From Halanaerobiales bacterium (GTDB taxonomy: Bacteria > Bacillota_F > Halanaerobiia > DY22613): a stretch of 21,179 bases of DNA. Made by a program: the position numbers and the translations under genes. The stretch lies in assembly GCA_023128035.1 (NCBI GenBank), contig JAGMES010000071.1, forward strand, positions 1-21,179, read 5' to 3'. How positions within the stretch are numbered: the stretch's first letter is position 1; each line of letters begins with the position of its first letter. The notes beneath the pieces were generated by a model. The model was not told the origin of the DNA and made no database searches. It saw only the letters and a program-made list of their open reading frames with translations. Below are positions 15,476-21,179 of the stretch, in pieces.

Positions 15476-15752
15476 ACTTTTCACCCCTTTTACAAATAAA
15501 ATAAAAGCTAAAAAATCCCAGTACAAATTTTGACACTTTCTTTACCACCATAACATATTCGGGATTAAAGTCCAAAATCCTTTCAGTTTTCATTAGTTTT
15601 TCTTTTCACAATCATTTCAAATGTCTTTATTTGATAGTATTTTATAATAAACATTACTTTATGATTATATCGTGGATTTCTTCAAATTAGAATTAAGCTG
15701 TTTAAAATGCAATAAGTAAATATTGGAAAGAAAATTTTAATGATAAAATATA
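15476..15752. other. rnf leader and intergenic region
   Basis: About 280 bp with no gene between rnfC and the mrp terminator. On the minus strand a TATAAT (in CGATATAATCAT near 15665) is present without a good -35. Closer to rnfC, GGATT-N9-AATCC could fold locally, while AATCCC could instead pair with a GGGATT followed by T6, about 45 bases further on. That is a weak attenuator-like arrangement. No recognised riboswitch or Rex-type operator was seen. Confidence 0.4.
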
Positions 15753-15796
15753 AAAGCACCTTAGGTCACAAATAAATGTGAATCTAAGGCACCTTT
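15753..15796 (-). terminator. Terminator downstream of mrp
   Basis: On the minus strand a hairpin forms from GGTGCCTTAG and CTAAGGTGC with an inner TCACA/TGTGA pairing and a 6-base loop. It is followed by TTTTATATTTT. It lies about 55 bp after the mrp stop and separates the mrp cluster from the rnf operon. Confidence 0.75.
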
Positions 15797-15851
15797 CATA
15801 TCTTATAATAAAATCTAAACTATATATAATTTTCACCAAAATGTTTATTCA

Positions 15852-16613
15852 CTATGTAGTTAGTTCTAATTTTTCTTTTAACCAATCAAATTTTATTTTA
15901 TCATACTCTTCAACTTTGCCAGTATCATTTAACTTAGCAAATTCAGGATCAATAGGAAGTTGAGCTAAAAATGGAATTCCTAATTCTTTTTCAATACTCG
16001 CCCCTTTGCCCGGGCCAAATAATTCAATCTTCTCACCACAGGTAGGACATTTAATATAACTCATATTTTCAATCAGACCCAAAATAGGTAGTTCAAGCAT
16101 CTTTGCCATTTTCAAAGACTTTTTAACTTCCATATATACCATATCTTGTGGAGAAGAGACCAAAACAATGTGATCTACTGGAATTGATTGCATAACTGTC
16201 AAAGGAATATCTCCTGTTCCTGGAGGAAGATCCAGTACAAGATAATCTAGTTCGCCCCATACTACATCTGTCCAGAATTGGCCTACAGTCTGAGCCAACA
16301 AAGGGCCTCGCCAGATAACAGGGTCATCCTCATTTTCTAATAAAAGATTAAGAGACATAATTTCAATCCCTGTTTTAGTCTTTATAGGAAATAAGCCTAC
16401 ATCTGTTTGTTTTGGTCTATCACTTGCACCGAACATTTTAGGAATACTAGGGCCAGTAATATCAGCATCCAATAAACCTACTTTATATCCCAAACGCCTA
16501 AGTTCAACTGCAATAAGTGCTGATACTGATGATTTTCCAACCCCACCTTTTCCACTCATAACAGCTATAACATTTTTTACATTACTTAAGTCATTTAATG
16601 CTAACTTCTCCAT
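15852..16613 (-). CDS. mrp: Mrp/NBP35 (ApbC)-family P-loop ATPase, Fe-S cluster carrier
   Basis: Mrp/ApbC/Nbp35 proteins bind a [4Fe-4S] cluster between two subunits and deliver it to apoproteins. The product has 253 residues. The deviant Walker A SGKGGVGKSS is at 20-29, then LLDADITGPSIPKMFG, VIWRGPLLAQ, LDYLVLDLPPGTGDIPLT (Walker B region), the CPTC cluster-binding pair in MSYIKCPTCGEK, and LPIDPEF near the end. The start at 16613 is chosen for its strong AAGGAGG site eight bases upstream; an in-frame ATG at 16634 has none. Upstream lies palindromic repeat copy 3, then the MinD-ferredoxin genes. It may therefore have its own promoter. A terminator follows at 15753-15796. Confidence 0.95.
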   Translation of the reverse strand: MEKLALNDLSNVKNVIAVMSGKGGVGKSSVSALIAVELRRLGYKVGLLDADITGPSIPKMFGASDRPKQTDVGLFPIKTKTGIEIMSLNLLLENEDDPVIWRGPLLAQTVGQFWTDVVWGELDYLVLDLPPGTGDIPLTVMQSIPVDHIVLVSSPQDMVYMEVKKSLKMAKMLELPILGLIENMSYIKCPTCGEKIELFGPGKGASIEKELGIPFLAQLPIDPEFAKLNDTGKVEEYDKIKFDWLKEKLELTT

Positions 16614-16654
16614 CAACTTTTCCTCCTTACCCATCTCTATAAAATTTTCATGCT

Positions 16655-16782
16655 ATGATTCGTCCACAAAAAGTATTTAGTCCCACAAAAGCTCACATAC
16701 CTTATATGTACTGAGACCTCCTAATTCAGTATTATATATGATATGTAAGCTCTTATGCAACTACTTTTTATGGAATAATCAT
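16655..16782. repeat. Dispersed palindromic repeat, copy 3
   Basis: A 128-bp imperfect palindrome of the same family as copies at 1-57 and 3891-4013. It starts ATGATTCGTCCACAAAAAGT and ends with TTTTTATGGAATAATCAT. The centre pairs GTACTGA with TCAGTA. It begins one base past the stop codon of the MinD-ferredoxin gene (16784) and ends about 40 bp before mrp. It has more mismatches between arms than copy 2. No ORF is present. Confidence 0.8.
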
Positions 16783-16783
16783 A

Positions 16784-17668
16784 TTATAATCTTTCTAACA
16801 CTTGTTGATAGATTTCAAATATTGCTCTTGAACTAACACTTTCTTTATATTCCACTGGAACTATCCCTGAACCGATAGCAGTTGGAATATTCTTATCAAA
16901 GGGGATCTTTCCAACAACTTCAACTCCTCGCCCTTCACAATAATCTGTGATACTTTCAGTCATCTCATCATCTAAATCTGATTTATTGATACAGACTACA
17001 GCTTTAACATCAAAATACTCTGACAAATCTAAAATTCGTTCTAAATCATGTTTACCCGATACAGTTGGTTCTGTAACCATCAAAGCTAAATCAGTTCCTG
17101 AAAAGGAAGAGATCACAGGACAACCTATTCCTGGAGGACCATCTACTAAAAGAACTTCGCTTGCTTCATTTTCACTTACTTCTCTAGCTTTTTTTAAAAC
17201 TTGAGAAACTAATTTACCTGAATTTTCCTCAGCAATCCCCAGAGTAGCATGTACCATTGATCCAAAACAAGTTTTAGAAACATACCATTCCCCTGATAAA
17301 CTATCCTTTATGATAATGCCTCCATGAGGACAAACATAGCCACAAACTGTACATCCCTCACAAAGAATCGGATTGACTTTTACTATACCCTGTTCTAAAT
17401 TTTTTTCAATAGCCTGAAAACGACAGATCTTGATACATTCCTGACATTGTTGACATTTCGCTTGATCAATCTTAGCTATCTTTCCCCCATAAAAATCATG
17501 TCTTTCAATGATCTCTGGTTCTAGAAGTAAATGCAAATCTGCTGCATCTACATCACAATCTGCCATAGTCATCTGCGTTTCAGTAGCTTTTCCCAGGGCA
17601 GCAAAAGAAGCTGTTATGGTTGTTTTACCTGTACCACCTTTTCCACTGATAACCAATAATTGCTTCAT
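16784..17668 (-). CDS. MinD-superfamily ATPase with inserted 2x[4Fe-4S] ferredoxin domain (downstream paralogue)
   Basis: A COG1149-type protein: a ParA/MinD-like P-loop ATPase interrupted by a bacterial ferredoxin domain. The 294 residues carry Walker A GKGGTGKTT at 9-17, ADCDVDAADLH, then two [4Fe-4S] motifs C72/C75/C78/C82 and C103/C106/C109/C113 with CP. The second half of the ATPase follows with VLLVDGPPGIGCPVISS, ALMVTEPTVSGKHDLERIL and CINKSDL. It overlaps the upstream paralogue by four bases (ATGA). Such pairs occur with Mrp and NifX-like genes in many anaerobes; the role is not established but is probably Fe-S or metallocluster related. Palindromic repeat copy 3 begins one base after its stop. 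Confidence 0.93.
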   Translation of the reverse strand: MKQLLVISGKGGTGKTTITASFAALGKATETQMTMADCDVDAADLHLLLEPEIIERHDFYGGKIAKIDQAKCQQCQECIKICRFQAIEKNLEQGIVKVNPILCEGCTVCGYVCPHGGIIIKDSLSGEWYVSKTCFGSMVHATLGIAEENSGKLVSQVLKKAREVSENEASEVLLVDGPPGIGCPVISSFSGTDLALMVTEPTVSGKHDLERILDLSEYFDVKAVVCINKSDLDDEMTESITDYCEGRGVEVVGKIPFDKNIPTAIGSGIVPVEYKESVSSRAIFEIYQQVLERL

Positions 17669-18522
17669 ACTTTACTCCCCCTTACAATCTCCTCAAAAAG
17701 CTGCTTGAATTCTTCTTTAAGCTCAGGAAACTCTTTCGTAAGCATATTTCCTCTGGCATAGCAGGCAGCGTATTCCCGTTTAAATGGAATTTTCAGCAAA
17801 ATTGGAATCTTCTCTAAAGAACAATATTCTTCCACTTTCGCTTCACCTAAATCAGCCCGGTTAATGATTACACCAAAGGGAATCTGTAGTTTTCGAACAA
17901 CTTCAACTGCTAATTTTAGATCATAAAACCCAAAAGGAGTTGGTTCAGTAACTAAAACAACATAATCTACAGCAATCAAAGTACTAACTACAGGACAAGA
18001 TGTACCTGGAGGAGCATCAAGTATAGTAACCTTATCATTAGAAATTTTATTTTTTAATTCATTGATAATCGGTGGAGCTAAAGGACTACCTATATTTAAT
18101 ATACCATGCATAAAATGAATGCCTAAAGCTTCACCTTCTTCAATCCAACCAACACCTCTTTTTTCCTCACGAATAGCATTAGTAGGACAGATAAAAGAAC
18201 AGCCACCACATCCATGACAAAGTTCTGGAAAAACTAAAATTTTTTCAGCAATCAATGAAATGGCATTATACATACAAAGATCAGCACATTTTCCGCAGGA
18301 GATACATCGTTTTTCATCTACTACAGGAACCAGTACTCCCACTTCTTCTCTACTGTGAAAAGAAGGATTAAAAAAAAGGTGAGAGTTAGGTTCTTCTACA
18401 TCACAATCAATAAGCTCTACTGGATATAGAGATTTAATCGAATATGCTAAATTAGTAGCGATTGTTGTTTTCCCAGTCCCACCTTTTCCACTAGCAATAG
18501 CAATAGTCACAGTACTTTTCAC
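17665..18522 (-). CDS. MinD-superfamily ATPase with inserted 2x[4Fe-4S] ferredoxin domain (upstream paralogue)
   Basis: A paralogue of the next gene with the same layout. The 285 residues have Walker A SGKGGTGKTT at 11-20, LIDCDVEEPNSHLFF, ferredoxin motifs C73/C76/C79/C83 and C102/C105/C108/C112 (CISCGKCADLC, CHGCGGCSFICP), VTILDAPPGTSCPVVS, VLVTEPTPFGFYDLKLAVE and INRADLG. The EEPN segment after the Asp is typical of this member of the pair, whereas the other has VDAADLHL. The start codon is GTG with AAGGGGA about nine bases upstream. Its stop overlaps the ATG of the downstream paralogue, so the two are probably made together and may form a heterodimer. Confidence 0.93.
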   Translation of the reverse strand: MKSTVTIAIASGKGGTGKTTIATNLAYSIKSLYPVELIDCDVEEPNSHLFFNPSFHSREEVGVLVPVVDEKRCISCGKCADLCMYNAISLIAEKILVFPELCHGCGGCSFICPTNAIREEKRGVGWIEEGEALGIHFMHGILNIGSPLAPPIINELKNKISNDKVTILDAPPGTSCPVVSTLIAVDYVVLVTEPTPFGFYDLKLAVEVVRKLQIPFGVIINRADLGEAKVEEYCSLEKIPILLKIPFKREYAACYARGNMLTKEFPELKEEFKQLFEEIVRGSKV

Positions 18523-18558
18523 AAAAATCTTCCCCTTCCAATGCTTCTCTATCCATTT

Positions 18559-18888
18559 TTAAACTGCTTTAAATTCACCTTTTTTATACTTTTTAACAAC
18601 TTCTGCTATAGTACCAGAAACTTCACAATAGATTTTTACATTTCCAGCCTGTAAAGCCTGACTTGCTTTTGGCCCAACCCGTCCTGTCAATACTGCTTCA
18701 GCACCTTGATCAGCAACAATACTTCCACTCTTAATTCCAGCACCAGAAGCAAAATTAACCGCTGGATTTTCAATAGCTTCAAAATTTTCTGTCTCTAAAT
18801 CAACTACCATAAAATAAGCACATCGACCAAATCTTGGATCAACCTCTGCATCCATTGTTGCACCTTGGGACGTAATAACAATTTTCAT
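18559..18888 (-). CDS. NifX/NifB-type dinitrogenase iron-molybdenum cofactor domain protein
   Basis: A 109-residue single-domain protein of the Nitro_FeMo-Co family (pfam02579), which in nitrogen fixers binds FeMo-co precursors (NifX, NafY, NifB C-terminus). In non-fixing anaerobes small stand-alone forms accompany MinD-Fd ATPases, and their cargo is unknown. Seen here are MKIVITSQGATMDAEVDPRFGRC at the start, FVVxD-like FMVVDLETENFEAIENPA, GAGIKSG and the VLTGRVGPKASQALQAG segment, all typical. The ribosome site GGAGGAG lies in the last codons of the upstream gene, two bases from its stop, so the two are translationally linked. No nitrogenase genes are in view. Confidence 0.93.
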   Translation of the reverse strand: MKIVITSQGATMDAEVDPRFGRCAYFMVVDLETENFEAIENPAVNFASGAGIKSGSIVADQGAEAVLTGRVGPKASQALQAGNVKIYCEVSGTIAEVVKKYKKGEFKAV

Positions 18889-18890
18889 AA

Positions 18891-19295
18891 TTACTCCTCC
18901 TCATTACTTTTATCTTCAAATAAAGCAAGTTCTTCTAATCTTGTAGCGACTTGATTCATTTGATTTTTTAAGATTTGAGCTTCTTGTAATAAAATTTCTT
19001 TCTCTGTTTTAAATTCCTCAACTTTATTTACAGCAGTCGCACCATTTATCCATCTATTTCGACCTAATCCTACTCCACCGCCTATGTTCATTCCACGTCC
19101 CATACCTTTTCTAAACCCATTGCCACATCTCATTCCTCTTCCCATACCCATGCCTAAACCGTTGTTAAAACCTCTGCCAACACCTCTACCATTAGCAAAA
19201 CTCATATCTTGCCTATAATCTACAACACAATATCCTCTACCTTTTCCAGTCATAGGACCTTGATTCATAGGGCCAGTTCCATCACCAAATGGCAT
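18891..19295 (-). CDS. DUF5320-like Gly/Met/Arg-rich small protein
   Basis: A 134-residue protein starting MPFGDGTGPMNQGPMTGKGRG, the signature of the DUF5320 proteins that accompany NifX-like genes in anaerobes. The middle (about 35-85) is a low-complexity run of Gly, Met, Arg and Asn with repeating GMGRGM-like units and two Cys (GYC and RCGNG). The last 45 or so residues form a probable coiled coil (EEFKTEKEILLQEAQILKNQ) with an acidic tail ending NEEE. Function is unknown; metal or cluster handling is suggested only by context. The start at 19295 has GGAGGG seven bases upstream. The frame could extend to 19331, but that would run into an operator and the transcript start. First gene of the DUF5320-nifX-minD-minD cluster. 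Confidence 0.85.
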   Translation of the reverse strand: MPFGDGTGPMNQGPMTGKGRGYCVVDYRQDMSFANGRGVGRGFNNGLGMGMGRGMRCGNGFRKGMGRGMNIGGGVGLGRNRWINGATAVNKVEEFKTEKEILLQEAQILKNQMNQVATRLEELALFEDKSNEEE

Positions 19296-19324
19296 GACAT
19301 TCCCTCCTTCAAATCTGTTTTTTT

Positions 19325-19371
19325 TGGGCATATGCTCATTTATATTTTACTCCTATTATGAGCATATGTCA
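19325..19371. promoter_or_regulatory. Two operator-like palindromes flanking the promoter core
   Basis: TGGGCATATGCTCA (19325-19338) and TGAGCATATGTCA (19359-19371) are both imperfect versions of the 14-bp palindrome TGAGCATATGCTCA; their centres are about 34 bp apart. One overlaps the -35 box and the other lies over the start of transcription. As a pair they also form an 11-bp inverted repeat (CATATGCTCAT / ATGAGCATATG). This placement suits a dimeric repressor binding cooperatively. The regulator is not in the window. Confidence 0.65.
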
Positions 19372-19372
19372 A
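19344..19372 (-). promoter_or_regulatory. Near-consensus sigma-70 promoter of the DUF5320-nifX-minD cluster
   Basis: On the minus strand a perfect -35 TTGACA (19367-19372) and a TAAAAT -10 (19344-19349) are separated by exactly 17 bp. The expected start is near 19336. Both ends of the promoter overlap or touch operator-like palindromes. Confidence 0.85.
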
Positions 19373-19480
19373 TAAAAATTTTAGGTAAGGATAAAAAAAG
19401 TGTTCTGCTTGGACTGCTAGCGATGTGCTTTATTAGGCTAAGTAGGAAAAAGTATACTCATTAACTATTCCTTATCTTAT

Positions 19481-19510
19481 ATTATATCATATAATATCAT
19501 AAAATATCAT
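19481..19510. repeat. Three 10-bp tandem units ending ATATCAT
   Basis: Consecutive 10-mers ATTATATCAT, ATAATATCAT and AAAATATCAT share the last seven bases at exact 10-bp spacing, one helical turn. They lie about 60 bp upstream of the -35 box of the small plus-strand gene. They may be a protein-binding array or simple AT-rich drift. Confidence 0.4.
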
Positions 19511-19568
19511 AATGTAAAATCCAACTGTGCAGACTTTTTCAAATCATTCTTGAAAATAATAAATAAAT

Positions 19569-19597
19569 TTGAAAATTTATTAAAGGGATGATATAAT
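19569..19597 (+). promoter_or_regulatory. Sigma-70 promoter of the small plus-strand gene
   Basis: TTGAAA (19569-19574) and a perfect TATAAT (19592-19597) are separated by 17 bp. The expected transcript start is about 19604, which lies downstream of the first in-frame ATG (19598). That ATG cannot be used from this promoter. Confidence 0.8.
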
Positions 19598-19642
19598 ATG
19601 TGTAAAGATAAAGAGAAAAAAAATAATAAGGAGGAAGAACAT

Positions 19643-19858
19643 ATGACCTCTGTAGCGAAACCTTGTACTCCTGATGTTTCTCTTAAGAAATCTTTAAAGG
19701 AGATGCTTTTAATTAGACAAGGTAAATTACCAAAAAGAAGCTGGAAACAGTTTAAAAAACAATTAGAAGATGATTTGCATCTTGAAGTAAATAATGAGAG
19801 TGCGTATAAAGTAAGAGTTATTGTTACTACTCAGGCATTCCATTATTGGGATGCCTGA
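19643..19858 (+). CDS. Small protein of unknown function (71 aa)
   Basis: The start at ATG 19643 is chosen because AAGGAGG lies eight bases upstream and the promoter excludes the earlier ATG at 19598. The 71 residues are basic and helical in the middle: SLKKSLKEMLLIRQGKLPK, then RSWKQFKKQLEDDLHL. There is no signal peptide and no membrane helix. The amphipathic helix followed by PKRSW recalls small antitoxin-like or DNA-binding ORFs, but I do not recognise the family and no toxin partner is adjacent. The last 12 or so codons (VTTQAFHYWDA and stop) lie within the 16-bp terminator stem, so the C-terminus may be an accidental read-in from a lost stop. It is a single-gene transcript. Confidence 0.6.
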   Translation: MTSVAKPCTPDVSLKKSLKEMLLIRQGKLPKRSWKQFKKQLEDDLHLEVNNESAYKVRVIVTTQAFHYWDA

Positions 19859-19875
19859 GTAGTAACGAGTTTTTT
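19823..19875 (+). terminator. Strong terminator overlapping the end of the 71-aa gene
   Basis: A 16-bp perfect stem, GTTACTACTCAGGCAT (19823-19838) with ATGCCTGAGTAGTAAC (19851-19866), with a 12-base loop and then GAG and T6. The TGA stop (19856-19858) is in the descending arm. On the opposite strand no U-tract follows, so it acts mainly on the plus-strand transcript. Confidence 0.9.
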
Positions 19876-19921
19876 ATAAAAGTATTTGGAGAACTCTTGA
19901 CTGTCCAGTAAATGACAAACA

Positions 19922-20923
19922 TCATATTAAACAGTTTTTCGTAATTTTTACTTTTTTATTTGTTGCATCAAGTTCAATTTCACAACCTATCGGTAAAGTT
20001 AACATTGGATGTGTATGGCAACAATCAAAATCAGCAATAAATGGTATCTTTTTATCTCCTAATACTTCTAATAGTATTTCATATGGTTTCTTCCCAGTCT
20101 TTAAATCATCAAACAATTCATGTTTCCCGAGTATAATTCCAGAAATTTTATCAAATACACCATTTAGCTTCAATAAAGAAAAACTTTTCTCAATATCTCC
20201 AGCATCTTTTCTGCTATCTTCTAGAAAGAGTATATCTCCATTTATTATTTTAGGCATATATTCACTGCCCCAAATACCCTTTATTGTAGTCAAATTCCCA
20301 CCAATTAATCTTCCTGTAATCTTCCCATCATATACTGTTATCAATTTGTTTTCTCTTTGTTCTTTTCCCCTGTCTTGCCTTTCCCAATCTAAATATTCTT
20401 CTGTCCAAGTTAATGGAGTCATTAAAGTATATGGAAATTGAACTTTATTTGTAATAATATCTTCGAAATATTGATACGTATACTCAACAAACGGAGGAAA
20501 TTCTCCAAATGATGCAACTAATGCAGGTCCATAAAAAGTATTAATTCCTGTTTTTGCATATATTGCAAGCAAAATAGCAGTAATATCCGAATATCCTATT
20601 ATTATTTTAGGATTTCTTTTAAATTCATCGTAATCTATATAAGGAAGAATTGAATTTGAGTTCTTTCCTCCAATTGTAGCCATTATACATTTTATTTCTG
20701 GATTTCTAATTAAGCTATTTAATTCATCTGCTCTTTCTTTTATGTTCCCAGACCTATAAAAATCGTATTTTTCAGTCAAATCTCCATCTGCAATTTTAAA
20801 CCCCTTATTCTCCAAATATTGCTTTGCTCTTTTAAATCTTATCGGATTAGTACATGTTATTGGTAATGATGGCGAGAAAATACCAATTATATCACCTTTT
20901 CCTAACTTTTGTATATTTTTCAT
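19922..20923 (-). CDS. S66 family peptidase (LD-carboxypeptidase / MccF-like)
   Basis: S66 serine peptidases include LdcA, which trims the terminal D-Ala from muropeptides during wall recycling, and MccF, which inactivates microcin C-type peptidyl-nucleotides. The 333 residues carry IGIFSPSLP near the N-terminus, IGGKNSNSILPYIDYD, the nucleophile in GYSDITAI (Ser112), GGNLTTI, the predicted catalytic Glu235 in LFLEDS, and the catalytic His302 in DCCHTHPMLTLPIGC. The NSNSILPYIDYD segment and the length are closer to MccF-like members than to short LdcA. The usual Gly before the catalytic His is Cys here. GGAGGG precedes the ATG. It has no signal peptide, so it is cytoplasmic. It stands alone on its strand. 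Confidence 0.9.
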   Translation of the reverse strand: MKNIQKLGKGDIIGIFSPSLPITCTNPIRFKRAKQYLENKGFKIADGDLTEKYDFYRSGNIKERADELNSLIRNPEIKCIMATIGGKNSNSILPYIDYDEFKRNPKIIIGYSDITAILLAIYAKTGINTFYGPALVASFGEFPPFVEYTYQYFEDIITNKVQFPYTLMTPLTWTEEYLDWERQDRGKEQRENKLITVYDGKITGRLIGGNLTTIKGIWGSEYMPKIINGDILFLEDSRKDAGDIEKSFSLLKLNGVFDKISGIILGKHELFDDLKTGKKPYEILLEVLGDKKIPFIADFDCCHTHPMLTLPIGCEIELDATNKKVKITKNCLI

Positions 20924-21179
20924 TATATACCCTCCATTTTTTCACTAAACTTATTTATTACTAACCGCACATACTGAAGCTTAATTCCACTGCAAAAAGG
21001 GTAGGTATATCTCTTAAAACTGAGTTCTAAAATTTTCAACTTCCTTTTTTAGGTAATACAATACTAATTTTACACTGTGAATCGCTCCCTATGAACTATA
21101 ATTGTATATATTATAATTATATATCTGCCAATTTAACCTTATTTTACTTGTTTCAGGGCATAGCTATCCTATAATCAGA
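20924..21179. other. Upstream region of the S66 peptidase gene, no gene seen
   Basis: About 256 bp of AT-rich DNA with several TATAAT-like words on the minus strand near 21100-21120 but no convincing -35/-10 pair. The window ends here. No ORF, RNA gene or clear palindrome beyond short AT-rich ones is seen. Confidence 0.4.

Noticed and set aside
18559..18888. Nitrogen fixation locus
   Set aside because: The NifX/NifB-like domain protein is of the stand-alone anaerobe type; there are no nifHDK, nifE/N or full nifB genes here.
1..21179. CRISPR array, tRNA or rRNA genes
   Set aside because: No regularly spaced repeats of CRISPR size and no tRNA/rRNA signatures were seen on either strand by eye.

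Overview
The window looks like a chromosomal segment of a low-GC, strictly anaerobic Firmicute. The reasons are AT-rich intergenic DNA, strong AGGAGG-type ribosome binding sites, an Rnf ferredoxin:NAD+ oxidoreductase, a cluster of ferredoxin-containing MinD-like ATPases, and no cytochrome or oxygen-respiration genes. A fermentative Halanaerobiales/Clostridia-type organism fits, but this is inferred from gene content only. Most genes are on the minus strand.

Layout, left to right. (1) 57-3803 (-): maf, radC, mreB, mreC, mreD, read leftward from an extended -10 promoter near 3840; this is the cell-shape operon. (2) 4100-6731 (-): a tetrapyrrole (ALA to uroporphyrinogen III) operon in visible decay. 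hemA has an internal deletion, a frame change and a stop codon. Its remnant joins directly to a headless hemD, so hemC is gone. hemD has a one-base shift in an A7 run. hemB is absent. hemL is open but lacks two residues of a conserved active-site-region motif. (3) 6809-7513 (-): a UbiE/MenG-type methyltransferase. (4) 7568-8707 (-): an MFS transporter with a good sigma-70 promoter. (5) 8954-10193 (+): a 35-residue acidic, cysteine-free peptide gene followed by a radical SAM/SPASM enzyme, the pattern of a RiPP (modified peptide) locus; it ends at a bidirectional terminator. (6) 10272-15475 (-): a complete rnfCDGEAB operon, with a small palindromic element lodged between rnfA and rnfB. (7) 15852-19295 (-): mrp, two MinD-ferredoxin ATPases, a NifX/NifB-like protein and a Gly/Met-rich DUF5320-like protein, the last of these behind a near-consensus promoter bracketed by two TGAGCATATGCTCA-like operators. 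(8) 19643-19858 (+): a small unknown gene whose last codons lie inside its own terminator hairpin. (9) 19922-20923 (-): an LdcA/MccF-type S66 peptidase.

A dispersed palindromic repeat of about 125 bp occurs three times (1-57, cut by the window edge; 3891-4013; 16655-16782), each time between genes. Two copies start at or one base beyond a stop codon.

Functionally, the Rnf complex couples ferredoxin oxidation to NAD+ reduction and ion pumping. The neighbouring Mrp/MinD-Fd/NifX-like set probably serves Fe-S or other metallocluster assembly, which Rnf would need. The heme-operon wreckage fits an organism that conserves energy through Rnf and does not make heme through this locus. The best candidate for an undescribed system is the peptide/radical SAM pair.
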